A DNA stretch of 64,000 nucleotides from an uncultured Flavobacterium sp. (GCF_951805225.1 NZ_OX638201.1:5146001-5210000); one strand, 5' to 3'. Positions 36,197 to 46,197 are shown, numbered from the stretch's first letter. The notes: a model not told the origin generated them from the sequence alone. Numbers and translations: made by a program.

Positions 36197-37120
36197 TTAA
36201 TTCTGTAGAATCATTTCATCATAAGTCAGGATTGTCTCGTATCCTTTTGAAGTGAAATATTCAGTTGGATTTTCTTTTGAAACAACCATAACAAAATCTC
36301 CGCCCCAGGCACCAAGACTTTTTACTACTCCGGAAAAATCAGGAAAGGCAATTTCTTTGATCGTTTCCAGTTCTAATATATTGCTTAAATGAATTTCGTG
36401 TTTTTCTAAAGCAAAGGCAAATTCTTTTAAGTTTTCTGCCTTTAGAACAGCTTCCGTTATTTTATCATTGTCGATAATGTTGTGCGCCAGATTTTGATTC
36501 TTGTTATTGTAATAAGCGTTTATTGCTGCTTTACTATTTTGTTTTTTATTGAGGTAAACGAAATGAATATTTTTAGTAAAATCGGGACTAAAATTAATTG
36601 TTTCTACGGTTGGTAAATTTTGTTGATCCAGACGATATATAATTGGCGTATTATTTTGAGCGCAGGCAATATCGTAACCGCTGCCTCCGAAACTGTTTTT
36701 AAGAAGCGTAAAAGCGTCAATTTTAGTCCATTGAGCAATGTTGTTCAATAAGGTTGATGATGTGCCTAATCCCCAGTTTTTTGGAAATGTAAGTTGCGTG
36801 CTTATTTTATAACCTTCTGCATTATTGATAAAATCAGGATTTAAAAGATATGCTTCGTGCAAAATGTTTACTAAAGTACTTTTAACTGTTTCGATTTGGA
36901 CTGGAATATTGGCTATAATTTCAGAGAATGAAATAGTGTTTTGAAACCAAAGATTTTCATCAAAATCATAGCTTTGCCATTCAATTTCTTTATTTGAACC
37001 ATTTTCTACAATTAAATTCTGTCCAAATTTTGTGGGTAACGCAAAAGCTTTGGCGCCATCTAAAACTAAATATTCACCTGTAATTAGGAGTTTTCCGTTA
37101 CTGTAAAAGGTTGTTTTCAT
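36197..37120 (-). CDS. GHMP-family kinase (mevalonate pathway)
   Basis: 307-aa cytoplasmic kinase. The N-terminus YSNGKLLITGEYLVLDGAKAFALP matches the GHMP start. The ATP loop PKNWGLGTSSTLLNNIAQ and the FGGSGYDIACAQ segment define the GYDIA-type group found in Bacteroidota. Context with HMG-CoA reductase 75 bases upstream suggests mevalonate or phosphomevalonate phosphorylation, which I cannot decide between. A C-terminal LGAWGGDFVMVVSKE motif is the third GHMP motif. Confidence 0.85.
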   Translation of the reverse strand: MKTTFYSNGKLLITGEYLVLDGAKAFALPTKFGQNLIVENGSNKEIEWQSYDFDENLWFQNTISFSEIIANIPVQIETVKSTLVNILHEAYLLNPDFINNAEGYKISTQLTFPKNWGLGTSSTLLNNIAQWTKIDAFTLLKNSFGGSGYDIACAQNNTPIIYRLDQQNLPTVETINFSPDFTKNIHFVYLNKKQNSKAAINAYYNNKNQNLAHNIIDNDKITEAVLKAENLKEFAFALEKHEIHLSNILELETIKEIAFPDFSGVVKSLGAWGGDFVMVVSKENPTEYFTSKGYETILTYDEMILQN

Positions 37121-37195
37121 TCTGTATTTTTAAAATAAATTCCAATTAACGTTGGGGTTTGGAATTTTATTAGGAGGCTGTAATATTTGGAATTT

Positions 37196-38518
37196 TTATT
37201 TACTTTGTTTTCTTATATTTTCAATAAATTCGACAACGGCACTGTGTGAAACGGCATTTTTCTTAAAATGAGTTTTGATTAAATGACGTTCTTCATCTGT
37301 GGCTTCAAATTGGTTGATGATGTTGTTTAAGTGCATTTTCATGTGTCCTTCCTGAATTCCGGTTGTGGTTAATGAGCGTAATGCTGCAAAATTTTGTGCC
37401 AAACCTGCAACTGCGACAATTTCCATTAATTCTTTTGCAGATGGTTTTTCAAGTATTTCTAAACTTAATTTTACTAACGGATGTAAAGAAGTTAAGCCGC
37501 CAACGGTTCCGATTGCTAATGGAATTTCTAACCAAAAAGTGAAGATTCCGTTTTCAATTTTAGCGTGTGATAAACTTGAATATTGACCGTTTTTTGAAGC
37601 GTATGCATGAACTCCGGCTTCTACAGCTCTAAAATCATTTCCGGTTGCGAGAATTACAGCATCGACACCGTTCATAATTCCTTTATTGTGCGTAACGGCT
37701 CTGAATGGCTCAACTTCGGCAATTTGAACTGCCTGAACAAAACGTTCGGCAAATTCTTGTGGATTCGGAATATGTTTTTCGGTTAAATCTTCAATTGGAC
37801 AAGAAACTTCAGCTCTGACAAGACAATTTGGAACATAATTAGACAAAATACTCATAATTACTTCCAGCGTTTCATTGTTCGAAAATAAATCTGAATTTTG
37901 AAATTCGTCTTTTAATGTAGTAGCAAATTGCTCTAAACAAGAGTTTATGAAATTTGCGCCCATGCTATCTTTGGTCTCAAAAGTAGCGTGAAGCTGAAAG
38001 TAGTTTTCAAGTAAACTTCTTTTGTCTTTTAGTTTTATATCTAAAATTCCGCCGCCACGTTGTTGCATGTTTTTAGTGATGCTTTGTGTTTCAGAAAAGA
38101 ATTTTGGTTTGATTTGATCAAAAAAGGATTGTAGTTTTTGTGCATCTCCATTGAAAGTAAAATGTACTTGTCCAATTTTTTCGGTATCAATTACAGTGGC
38201 TTTAAAACCTCCGCGGGTTGCCCAATATTTGGCTGCTTTTGAGGCGGCTGCAACTACGGAACTTTCCTCAATTGCCATTGGGATTGTTTTGTATTTATTG
38301 TTTATTAAAAAATTTGGAGCGACTCCTAACGGAATGTATAGATTGGTTATTGTGTTTTCGATGAATTCGTCATGCAATTGTTGCAGCTTTTCGTCTGAAT
38401 TCCAGTAATTTCTTATAATATTTAAGGCTTCTTGGGGCTCTGTGAAGTAGGTATTGGCGATCCAGTTTATTTTTTCTTTTTTGGATAATTTCGAAAATCC
38501 GGCAACTGCGTTGTTCAT
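37196..38518 (-). CDS. Hydroxymethylglutaryl-CoA reductase, class II
   Basis: 440-aa cytoplasmic enzyme interconverting HMG-CoA and mevalonate. Class II features are seen: AVEESSVVAAASKAAKYW near residue 85, ETKDSMGANFINSCLEQF (the usual DAMGAN has Ser in place of Ala), the lysine segment HNKGIMNGVDAVILATGNDFRAVEAG containing the catalytic Lys and Asp, and GTVGGLTSLHPLVKLSLEIL. The short form without membrane anchor is usual for bacteria. Paired with the GHMP kinase it supports an isoprenoid route by mevalonate. Confidence 0.93.
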   Translation of the reverse strand: MNNAVAGFSKLSKKEKINWIANTYFTEPQEALNIIRNYWNSDEKLQQLHDEFIENTITNLYIPLGVAPNFLINNKYKTIPMAIEESSVVAAASKAAKYWATRGGFKATVIDTEKIGQVHFTFNGDAQKLQSFFDQIKPKFFSETQSITKNMQQRGGGILDIKLKDKRSLLENYFQLHATFETKDSMGANFINSCLEQFATTLKDEFQNSDLFSNNETLEVIMSILSNYVPNCLVRAEVSCPIEDLTEKHIPNPQEFAERFVQAVQIAEVEPFRAVTHNKGIMNGVDAVILATGNDFRAVEAGVHAYASKNGQYSSLSHAKIENGIFTFWLEIPLAIGTVGGLTSLHPLVKLSLEILEKPSAKELMEIVAVAGLAQNFAALRSLTTTGIQEGHMKMHLNNIINQFEATDEERHLIKTHFKKNAVSHSAVVEFIENIRKQSK

Positions 38519-38699
38519 TCTCAGTGTATTAAATAATATTGTTGCGACAAAGATACCAATTTAAGAGTTTTGTTTAAAATCTATTTAAATTTAGAAAGTA
38601 CGCAAACGTTATTTTTTTTAACATTTAACACTTAAAATGTGTATTATGTTTATTTTTTTTACTAAAATTGGGCTCTTTTTTATATTTAAAATAATTCAA

Positions 38700-40871
38700 A
38701 TGAATACAAGTAAAATTACGGTTATACTTTTGTTATTAGTTGCTACTGTTTTTGGGCAACAAAAAATTACAGTTGAGAATATTTATGGTGGAGCTTTTCG
38801 GGCCAAAGGAATGGATGAATTGCAATCTTTGAAAAATACAGACCAATATACTGTATTGAATGTGGACAACGCCAGCAGAAGTATGCAAATAGATTTGTAC
38901 GATTTTGCAACGTTAAAAAAGGTATCTAATCTAATCGATACAAAAAATCATAAGGAATTAGCAAGCGGAATTAACAGTTATATTTTTGATGCTTCTGAAA
39001 AAAAGATTTTAATTGCTTGTAATTCTAATAAAATCTTCCGTCACTCTTTTACTGCTGATTATTATTTATACGATATCACATCAAAATCACTAACAAAACT
39101 TTTCGATTTTCAGATTCAGGAACCAACTTTCTCGCCTGATGGAACTAAAATCGCTTATGCTAAAGAAAATAACCTTTATGTATATGATGTAGCTTCAAAA
39201 AAATCGACTGCTGTTACTACAGATGGAAAGAAAAACGCAATCATCAATGGTATTACGGATTGGGTTTATGAAGAAGAGTTTGCTTTTGTTAAGGCTTTTG
39301 ACTGGAGTAAAGACAGTAAAAAATTAGCTTATATTCGTTTTGACGAAAGTGCCGTTCCGGAATTTTCAATGTCAATGTTTCATAAAGATTTATATCCAAC
39401 AATTGAAACGTTTAAATATCCTAAAGCAGGAGAAAAAAATTCAGTGGTTTCGTTACATATATATGACGCCGCTGCAAATGCTACTAAAAAAGTTGATTTA
39501 GGAAATTATAACGACTTTTATATTGCAAGATTAAAATGGACAAATGATAGTAATGTATTATCGGCTCAGGTTTTAAACCGTCATCAGGATAATCTTGATT
39601 TGCTTTTTGTTGATGGAACTACAGCTGCTGCAAAAGTGGTTTTGAATGAAAAAGACAAAGCATATGTTGATGTTACAGATAACTTGACTTTCTTAAAAGA
39701 TAACAGTTTTATCTGGACTAGCGAAAAAGATGGTTTTAATCATATTTATGTTTATGATAAAGCCGGAAAACTTAAAAATCAAGTTACTAAAGGTAACTGG
39801 GAAGTAGTGAATTACTACGGTTTTGACGAAAAAACAAAAACTATTTTCTACCAATCTACAGAAAATGGTTCTATCAATAGAGATATTTACAGAATTGGTT
39901 TAGACGGAAAAAGTAAAGTACGTTTAACTTCTAAAGTTGGAACAAGTGCGGCGACTTTTAGCCCGAATTTCCAATTTTTTATTAATACATTCTCAAGTGC
40001 TTCTCAACCTACAACTTATACATTGAACGAAGCAAAAACTGGAAAAGAAGTTCAGGTTATCGAAAACAATCAGGCTCTTTCTGATAGATTAAAAGCATAT
40101 AACTTACCAACTAAAGAATTTTTTGTTTTAAAAACTGCTAAAGGAAACGAACTTAATGCGTGGATTTTGAAACCAAAAGATTTTGATCCTTCAAAAAAAT
40201 ATCCTGTTTTCATGTACCAATATTCTGGTCCTGGATCTCAACAAGTAAATAACGATTGGAATAATACTGATGATTATTGGTTTGCTTCACTAACACAACA
40301 AGGTTATATTGTGGCTTGCGTTGATGGTAGAGGAACTGGTTTTAAAGGTGCTGATTTCAAAAAGGTAACTCAAAAAGAATTAGGTAAATTCGAAGTAGAA
40401 GATCAGATTGATGCTGCAAAAGTAATTGGAGCTTATCCTTATGTTGATGCTTCAAGAATTGGAATCTTCGGATGGAGTTATGGTGGATTCATGGCTTCAA
40501 ACTGTATTTTTCAAGGAAACGATGTTTTCAAAATGGCAATTGCTGTTGCTCCGGTAACAAACTGGCGTTTTTATGATTCTGTTTACACAGAAAGATACAT
40601 GCAGACTCCGCAAGAAAATGCTAGTGGATATGACCAAAATTCCCCAATAAATCACGTTGATAAATTAAAAGGTAAATTTTTATTGATTCACGGTTCAGGT
40701 GATGACAACGTTCATGTGCAAAACTCAATGCAAATGATGGAAGCTTTGATTCAGGCAAACAAACAATTTGATTCTCAGATATATCCAGATAAAAATCACG
40801 GGATTTTTGGCGGAAAAACGAGAATTCAGCTTTATAATAAAATGACTAACTTTATCAAAGAAAATTTATAA
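38700..40871 (+). CDS. Dipeptidyl peptidase IV-like S9 peptidase
   Basis: 723-aa secreted serine peptidase that removes dipeptides from peptide N-termini, usually after proline. A signal peptide (ending ATVFGQ), an eight-bladed propeller (about 40-480), then an alpha/beta hydrolase. The double-glutamate DWVYEEEF binds the substrate amino terminus. The catalytic triad is visible: Ser in GWSYGG, Asp in GSGDDNVH and His in DKNHGIF. The start MNTSKITVILL is preferred over an earlier ATG at 38637 because it leaves a proper signal peptide. Two peptide transporters follow, so the three act together in peptide use. Confidence 0.94.
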   Translation: MNTSKITVILLLLVATVFGQQKITVENIYGGAFRAKGMDELQSLKNTDQYTVLNVDNASRSMQIDLYDFATLKKVSNLIDTKNHKELASGINSYIFDASEKKILIACNSNKIFRHSFTADYYLYDITSKSLTKLFDFQIQEPTFSPDGTKIAYAKENNLYVYDVASKKSTAVTTDGKKNAIINGITDWVYEEEFAFVKAFDWSKDSKKLAYIRFDESAVPEFSMSMFHKDLYPTIETFKYPKAGEKNSVVSLHIYDAAANATKKVDLGNYNDFYIARLKWTNDSNVLSAQVLNRHQDNLDLLFVDGTTAAAKVVLNEKDKAYVDVTDNLTFLKDNSFIWTSEKDGFNHIYVYDKAGKLKNQVTKGNWEVVNYYGFDEKTKTIFYQSTENGSINRDIYRIGLDGKSKVRLTSKVGTSAATFSPNFQFFINTFSSASQPTTYTLNEAKTGKEVQVIENNQALSDRLKAYNLPTKEFFVLKTAKGNELNAWILKPKDFDPSKKYPVFMYQYSGPGSQQVNNDWNNTDDYWFASLTQQGYIVACVDGRGTGFKGADFKKVTQKELGKFEVEDQIDAAKVIGAYPYVDASRIGIFGWSYGGFMASNCIFQGNDVFKMAIAVAPVTNWRFYDSVYTERYMQTPQENASGYDQNSPINHVDKLKGKFLLIHGSGDDNVHVQNSMQMMEALIQANKQFDSQIYPDKNHGIFGGKTRIQLYNKMTNFIKENL

Positions 40872-40899
40872 TTTAAACATAATTAACAGTAAATAAATA

Positions 40900-42780
40900 A
40901 TGAATAATATGGGAGAAACTCAAGTAAAAACTGCGCATCCAAAAGGACTTTGGGTATTATTTGGAACGGAGATGTGGGAGCGATTCAATTTCTATGGAAT
41001 GCGAGCTTTATTGACATTATTTCTTGTGAACTCATTATTGATGAAAGAAGAAGAAGCTTCTCTTATTTATGGAGGTTTTCTTGGACTTTGTTATTTAACA
41101 CCAATGTTAGGTGGTTTTGTAGCCGATCGTTTTTTAGGTAACAGAAATTGTATTCTTTTAGGTGGATTATTAATGGCGATTGGTCAAATGTTGTTGTTTA
41201 CCAGCGGAACTGTATTTGATGCTAATTTAGGTTTGGCTAAAACTATTATGTATTGCGGTTTAGGAGTTATCGTTTTTGGTAACGGATTCTTTAAACCAAA
41301 TATTTCTAGTATGGTTGGGAGTTTGTATCCAAAACAAGAAAAAACAAAATTAGATACTGCTTTTACGATCTTTTATATGGGAATTAATATTGGCGCTTTT
41401 TTAGGTCAATCTATTTGTCCACTTTTAGGAGATGTTGTTGATAGAGGTGGTGTTAGAGATATTCATGCTTTTAAATGGGGATTCCTAGCTGCTTCGATAG
41501 CAATGCTTTTGGGAACTATTCTTTTTTATGTTTTAAAAAATAAATATGTAGTGTCTCCGGAAGGAAGGCCATTAGGAGGTTTGCCATCTAAAAATATTGC
41601 TTCTGATTTTGAAGAAGGAGAAGCTCAACAAGCTAATTTCTCTACTCAAGCTTTGATAGGTGCCGGGATTGCGTTTGTAGCTTTAGGATTCTTTTTTCAT
41701 TACGTTGTAGGTCAGAATTTAATTTACACTCTAATTTATTCAAGCGGATTAGCTTTAGCAGGATTGATTATTTCTGATTCTTCGCTGACTAAAGTTGAAA
41801 GAGATAGAATTATTGTAATCTATATTGTTTCGTTCTTTATTATTTTCTTTTGGGCTGCATTTGAGCAGGCTGGTTCTTCTTTGACTTTTATTGCAAATAA
41901 TCAAACAGATAGAAACTTTTTTGGAATTTGGAATATGCCGCCATCAATGGTTCAAATTTTTAATGGATTATTTGTTGTTGTTTTGGCTGTTCCTTTTAGT
42001 GTGTTATGGGATTCTTTAAGAGCGAAAAGTAAAGAGCCAATATCTCCTGTAAAATTAGCCATAGGTTTGGTTTTGATTACAGTAAGTTTCTTTATGATTG
42101 CTACTCAGGTTTCTTATATCGGAACTTCTGGATTGTTAATGGTGAAATGGCTTATTTTATTATATTTCTTAAACACTTGTGCTGAGTTGTGTTTGTCACC
42201 AATTGGTTTGTCACTTGTTGGTAAGTTGTCGCCAAAACGTTTTGCTTCTTTGTTGTTTGGAGTGTTCTTTTTATCAAATGCTTCAGGTTATGCTTTGGGT
42301 GGAACTTTAGGGTCAATTTTGCCTCCAACAGGAGATAAATATAAAGCAGCAGAAAAAGTAAATATAGATTTAGCATCAATTTTAGAAAATAAAACTGTTG
42401 CAAATGGAGTAGAATTATTTGCTTTAGCAAAATTACAAATTGCTAAAATTGATAAAGATAAAGCTAAAGAGTTAGGTTTAGATGTAGAAAAGAAAATTGA
42501 AACTATTGCTGAAATTAAAAGCCAAAAAGAATTGGCGGCTAAGACTAATGTGAAATATGAAAATACTTTTACAGCAAAAGACACAACATTTACAGCAAAA
42601 GAATTTGATTTAATTAAAGAAAAAAATGTAGTGACGGTTTCTTATCCGGAATTTGCAGGATTTATAATCCATAACTTATACGAATTCTTTATGGTTTTTG
42701 TTGTTCTTACAGGTCTTGCGGCAATTATATTATTTGCTTTGACTCCATTCTTGAAAAAAATGATGCACGGAGTACGATAA
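40900..42780 (+). CDS. POT-family peptide transporter with extra loop domain
   Basis: 626-aa proton-coupled oligopeptide transporter. It has the POT signatures GLWVLFGTEMWERFNFYGMRALL (ExxERFxYY-like) and FYMGINIGAFLGQ, with about 12-14 membrane segments. Unusually, about 105 hydrophilic residues rich in Lys, Ala and Thr (about 485-590) are inserted before the last membrane segment, and presumably face the periplasm. The start could also be ATG at 40909 (MGETQVK). The 3' end is 1 base from the next POT gene. Confidence 0.9.
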   Translation: MNNMGETQVKTAHPKGLWVLFGTEMWERFNFYGMRALLTLFLVNSLLMKEEEASLIYGGFLGLCYLTPMLGGFVADRFLGNRNCILLGGLLMAIGQMLLFTSGTVFDANLGLAKTIMYCGLGVIVFGNGFFKPNISSMVGSLYPKQEKTKLDTAFTIFYMGINIGAFLGQSICPLLGDVVDRGGVRDIHAFKWGFLAASIAMLLGTILFYVLKNKYVVSPEGRPLGGLPSKNIASDFEEGEAQQANFSTQALIGAGIAFVALGFFFHYVVGQNLIYTLIYSSGLALAGLIISDSSLTKVERDRIIVIYIVSFFIIFFWAAFEQAGSSLTFIANNQTDRNFFGIWNMPPSMVQIFNGLFVVVLAVPFSVLWDSLRAKSKEPISPVKLAIGLVLITVSFFMIATQVSYIGTSGLLMVKWLILLYFLNTCAELCLSPIGLSLVGKLSPKRFASLLFGVFFLSNASGYALGGTLGSILPPTGDKYKAAEKVNIDLASILENKTVANGVELFALAKLQIAKIDKDKAKELGLDVEKKIETIAEIKSQKELAAKTNVKYENTFTAKDTTFTAKEFDLIKEKNVVTVSYPEFAGFIIHNLYEFFMVFVVLTGLAAIILFALTPFLKKMMHGVR

Positions 42781-42781
42781 C

Positions 42782-44266
42782 ATGGAAAACAAAATCACAT
42801 TAGAAGAAATTCAAAATTTTAAAGGCACTTATCCAAAACAATTGTGGTATTTGTTTTTTGTTGAAATGTGGGAACGTTTTTGCTTCTACGGAATGCGTGG
42901 CGTACTTACTTTTTTTATGGTAGATCAGCTTTTATTAAAAGATGAACATGCCAATTTGCAATACGGAGCTATTCAGGCTTTTGTTTATGCTTTTACTTTT
43001 ATCGGTGGTATTTTTGCTGATAAAGTATTGGGCTTTAAAAAATCATTGTTTTTTGGAGGAATTGTAATGATTCTTGGAAATCTTTTGATTGCTTTTTCGC
43101 CTCAGACAATGTTTTACTACGGTATTGCTTTCTCGATTATTGGCACAGGTTTTTTTAAGCCAAATGTTTCTTCAATGGTTGGAGAATTATATCATGAAGA
43201 TGATGGTAGAAGAGATGCTGGTTACGGAATGTTTTATGCCGGAATAAATGTTGGAGGACTTCTTGGAGGTGCTTTGTGTATTTATTTAGGAAAATACTAT
43301 TCTTGGCAATTGTGTTTTTTATCAGCAGCTGTAGTAATGTTTTTAGGATTAGTTACCTTTTTGTTTACTAAAAAATATTTAGGTCCAATTGGAGATTCTC
43401 CGTTATTGGATTTAGCGCCAAGTAAAAGGAGAATGCGTGAAATCGCTGTCTATGCGATCTCAATATTAAGTTTGCCATTTATTTTTATAATGGTAAAAAA
43501 TACAGATTACACAGATTATTTCATGTACACTATTGGAATAGTTGCAGTTTTGTATTTTACTTATGAATTGATAAAATTGGGCGATGTAAAGATGCAGAAA
43601 AAGCTTTTTGCAGCCTTTTTGTTCGTATTCTTTTATTTGTTGTTTAATGCAATTTATGAGCAAAGTGGTGGTTCGTTATCGCTTTTTGCAAAAGATAATC
43701 TAAGTAATAAATTACTTGGTTTTACTATTGATCCCAATGTTGTAAACAATAGTTCGAATACATTTTTTGTAGTGGCTTTAAGTCCGCTAATTGGTTTATT
43801 GTGGATTTGGCTAGGGAAAAGAAGAATTGAACCAAACACCTTGATTAAATTCGGAATTGGATTCTTATTTTTGGGAGCTTCATTCTATATCTTTTATCTA
43901 ACAAAGTTTTTTGCAAATTCAGAAGGTATTGCGTCTTTAAACGTGTTTACTTTTGCTTATTTGGTAACAACAATTGGAGAACTTTGTTTAGGTCCAATCG
44001 GAATGTCTATTATCACGAAATTGTCTCCAAAAAGATTATTCGGAATGATGATGGGGTTATGGTTCCTGGCGAGTGCTTTTGGGCAATTATTTGCTGGAAA
44101 ATTAGGTGCCGAAATATCAAGATCAAATACAGGAGATACGTTGCTTTCTAAGCTTCAGTCTTATACAGAAGGATATTATCAATTGGCAATTTATTCGCTT
44201 GTAGCAGGAGTTGTTTTAATTGCGATTTCGCCAATTATTAGAAAATTAATGCAAGAAGTAAAGTAG
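42782..44266 (+). CDS. POT-family peptide transporter
   Basis: 494-aa inner-membrane paralogue of the preceding gene. PKQLWYLFFVEMWERFCFYGMRGVL and MFYAGINVGGLLGG are the POT family motifs, and the substrate-site region NAIYEQSGGSLSLFA is in the second half. It lacks the large loop of its neighbour and has normal family length. Translationally linked to gene 40900 (1-base gap) and behind the dipeptidyl peptidase, so it is likely to import di- and tripeptides. Confidence 0.93.
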   Translation: MENKITLEEIQNFKGTYPKQLWYLFFVEMWERFCFYGMRGVLTFFMVDQLLLKDEHANLQYGAIQAFVYAFTFIGGIFADKVLGFKKSLFFGGIVMILGNLLIAFSPQTMFYYGIAFSIIGTGFFKPNVSSMVGELYHEDDGRRDAGYGMFYAGINVGGLLGGALCIYLGKYYSWQLCFLSAAVVMFLGLVTFLFTKKYLGPIGDSPLLDLAPSKRRMREIAVYAISILSLPFIFIMVKNTDYTDYFMYTIGIVAVLYFTYELIKLGDVKMQKKLFAAFLFVFFYLLFNAIYEQSGGSLSLFAKDNLSNKLLGFTIDPNVVNNSSNTFFVVALSPLIGLLWIWLGKRRIEPNTLIKFGIGFLFLGASFYIFYLTKFFANSEGIASLNVFTFAYLVTTIGELCLGPIGMSIITKLSPKRLFGMMMGLWFLASAFGQLFAGKLGAEISRSNTGDTLLSKLQSYTEGYYQLAIYSLVAGVVLIAISPIIRKLMQEVK

Positions 44267-44318
44267 ACGACATTTAGTGACTCTTTTTTTGCTTAAATTT
44301 GCAGAAAATAATAAGGAT

Positions 44319-44786
44319 ATGAAAAAAATAATACTAGTAACATTGTTTTTTGTTGGTGCATTTGCAACGCAAGCGCAAGAACTAAAATGGTATACAGATG
44401 TAAAGGAAGCAATTACTGTAAGTAATAAAGCGCAAAAGCCAATGCTTATGTTTTTTACAGGAAGTGATTGGTGTGGATGGTGTATTCGTTTGCAGAACGA
44501 AGTTTTGAAAACTCCTGAGTTTAAAAAATGGGCTGCAGATAATGTTGTCTTAGTTGAGTTAGATTATCCTAGAGCTGTGCCTCAGACTCCGGAACTTAAA
44601 AACCAAAATAATGAATTGCAACAAGCTTTTGGGATTCAGGGTTTTCCAACGGTGTATTTTACAAGTGCAGAATCAAAGGATGGAAAAGTCAATTTTAAAG
44701 GTTTAGGTAAAACCGGTTATGTTGCAGGTGGTCCATCTGCTTGGTTGACAGTTGCAGAAGAAATTGTGCATCCGAAAAAATCTTAA
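44319..44786 (+). CDS. Exported thioredoxin-family protein with CGWC
   Basis: 155-aa protein with a signal peptide (ending TQAQE), so it works in the envelope. Thioredoxin fold: FFTGSDWCGWCIRLQNEV holds the CXXC redox pair, and IQGFPTVYFTS is the cis-proline strand. The C-terminus includes a glycine-rich loop (GYVAGGPSAWL) and the end motif IVHPKKS. This is the likely parent of the two degenerate paralogues downstream. The start MKKIILVT is preferred to an upstream ATG (44277) because it begins the signal peptide. Probable role in disulfide reduction or maturation. Confidence 0.88.
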   Translation: MKKIILVTLFFVGAFATQAQELKWYTDVKEAITVSNKAQKPMLMFFTGSDWCGWCIRLQNEVLKTPEFKKWAADNVVLVELDYPRAVPQTPELKNQNNELQQAFGIQGFPTVYFTSAESKDGKVNFKGLGKTGYVAGGPSAWLTVAEEIVHPKKS

Positions 44787-44814
44787 TTAAAGTAAATTCT
44801 ATTTTAATAATATG

Positions 44815-44847
44815 AAAACTCCTTACAGATTTGTAAGGAGTTTTTTT
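44815..44847 (+). terminator. Rho-independent terminator
   Basis: AAAACTCCTTACA-GATT-TGTAAGGAGTTTTTTTT, 28 bases past the CGWC-thioredoxin stop. Confidence 0.9.
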
Positions 44848-45010
44848 TGTTTAGTAAGAAAAAGTATTCACTATTTTGATTGGTTTTATGGTTTTGTTAT
44901 TTTATTATAATTAAAAAAACATATAATGTATTTTTTGTATTAATAAAAATTGGAAAATTAAAATAATATGTTAATTTCGTCATGCTATACTAACCAAAAC
45001 CAATTATACT

Positions 45011-45463
45011 ATGACCAAAAAATTACTTATCCTACTGTTTTTTTTAGGTTCATTTTTTCTGCATTCGCAAAATTTAGTTTGGAGAACAAACATGACAGAT
45101 GCTATTGCAATAAGTAATGAACAGAGAAAGCCAATGCTAATTTTATTCACTGCCTCAGGTGTACCGGAAAATCTTCAAAACGAAATCTTTAAAACTCCTG
45201 ATTTTGCCGTTTGGTCACGTGACAATGTGATTTTGGTAAAACTTGATTTATCTGATTCTACAACTGCAGATGGAGACAGAGAACAAAATCTTAAATTAAA
45301 AAGCGCTTTTGGTGTCGAAGATTTACCAGAAGTTTGTTTTGCAAGCGCTTCTATTCGAAAAAACAAAACAACTTTTAGCGCCTTAGGGAAACTTGCGTAT
45401 AAACCCGGTGGAGCTAAAGCCTGGATCGCGGAATCAAATGCAATTCTGCATCCAAGCGAGTAA
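45011..45463 (+). CDS. Exported thioredoxin-fold protein lacking CXXC (paralogue 1)
   Basis: 150 aa with a signal peptide (FLGSFFLHSQ). It aligns throughout with the CGWC protein at 44319. LVWRTNMTDAIAISNEQRKPMLILF corresponds to LKWYTDVKEAITVSNKAQKPMLMFF, but FTASGVPENLQNE replaces FTGSDWCGWCIRLQNE, so both redox cysteines are gone and the loop is shorter. The cis-Pro strand remains (VEDLPEVCFAS). The same C-terminal end (AILHPSE) is kept. It is preserved full-length with its own terminator, so it is probably functional in binding, not redox. Function unknown. Confidence 0.75.
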   Translation: MTKKLLILLFFLGSFFLHSQNLVWRTNMTDAIAISNEQRKPMLILFTASGVPENLQNEIFKTPDFAVWSRDNVILVKLDLSDSTTADGDREQNLKLKSAFGVEDLPEVCFASASIRKNKTTFSALGKLAYKPGGAKAWIAESNAILHPSE

Positions 45464-45502
45464 AATAAAATTTAAATTAAGTTTCTTAGTTTAATTTGTA
45501 GA

Positions 45503-45541
45503 ATCCCCTTTCAACTGCGGTATGAAAGGGGATGTTTTTTT
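45503..45541 (+). terminator. Rho-independent terminator
   Basis: ATCCCCTTTCA-ACTGCGGTA-TGAAAGGGGAT followed by GTTTTTTT, 39 bases after paralogue 1. The rest of the spacer to 45741 is AT-rich with no feature I can support. Confidence 0.88.
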
Positions 45542-45741
45542 GGGAAACGAGTACGTGATATCGGTGGTTTTGATTTTTTTTCGGGGTTAAATTTTCATTT
45601 TGTTTAAAATTTAACGTTTAAATAGTATATTTCATTATAATGTAACTTTTTCCAAGTATTTCTACGGGAAGTGTTTGTTAAATGGTCGTTTTTGTGTTAA
45701 TTTGGGTTTTATAACCCCCCAATGAAAAACCAAATACTATT

Positions 45742-46197
45742 ATGACCCGAAAACTACTTACACTACTATTTTTTTTAGGTTCATTTTTACTGCATTCTCA
45801 AAATTTAGTTTGGAATACTGATTTGAGTGATGCTTTTATAATGAGTGATGCGCAAAAGAAACCATTGTTAATATTCTTTACTGCGGCTACTGCTGGACAA
45901 AAAGTACAGAACGAGGTTTTTAACACACCAGACTTTGCAGTATGGTCCCGTGATAATGTTGTCTTATTAAAACTTGATTTGTCTGATACTACAATTACTG
46001 ATGCAGAAAAAGAGAAAAATTTGATGATGAAAAATGCTTTAGGTATTGAAGAAATTCCTCAGGTTTGTATTGTGATGATCACAATCAAGAAAAATAAACC
46101 CACAATTAGTAAGATGGGAGTTCTGGCCTATAAAATGGGCGGAGCGAAGAAATGGATTTCTGATTCAAATTCAATTTTGCATCCAAGCAGCGAATAA
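45742..46197 (+). CDS. Exported thioredoxin-fold protein lacking CXXC (paralogue 2)
   Basis: 151 aa, very close to the gene at 45011: the signal peptide (LTLLFFLGSFLLHSQNLVW) and the segment TPDFAVWSRDNV are nearly identical. The redox loop reads FTAATAGQKVQNE with no cysteine, and the cis-Pro strand is IEEIPQVCIVM. It ends SILHPSSE. A recent tandem duplication of paralogue 1 is the likely origin. Its terminator lies inside the end of the convergent comEC gene. Function unknown. Confidence 0.75.
   Translation: MTRKLLTLLFFLGSFLLHSQNLVWNTDLSDAFIMSDAQKKPLLIFFTAATAGQKVQNEVFNTPDFAVWSRDNVVLLKLDLSDTTITDAEKEKNLMMKNALGIEEIPQVCIVMITIKKNKPTISKMGVLAYKMGGAKKWISDSNSILHPSSE

Noticed and set aside
38637..38699. 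Longer start of the dipeptidyl peptidase
   Set aside because: It would put 21 residues ahead of a good signal peptide.
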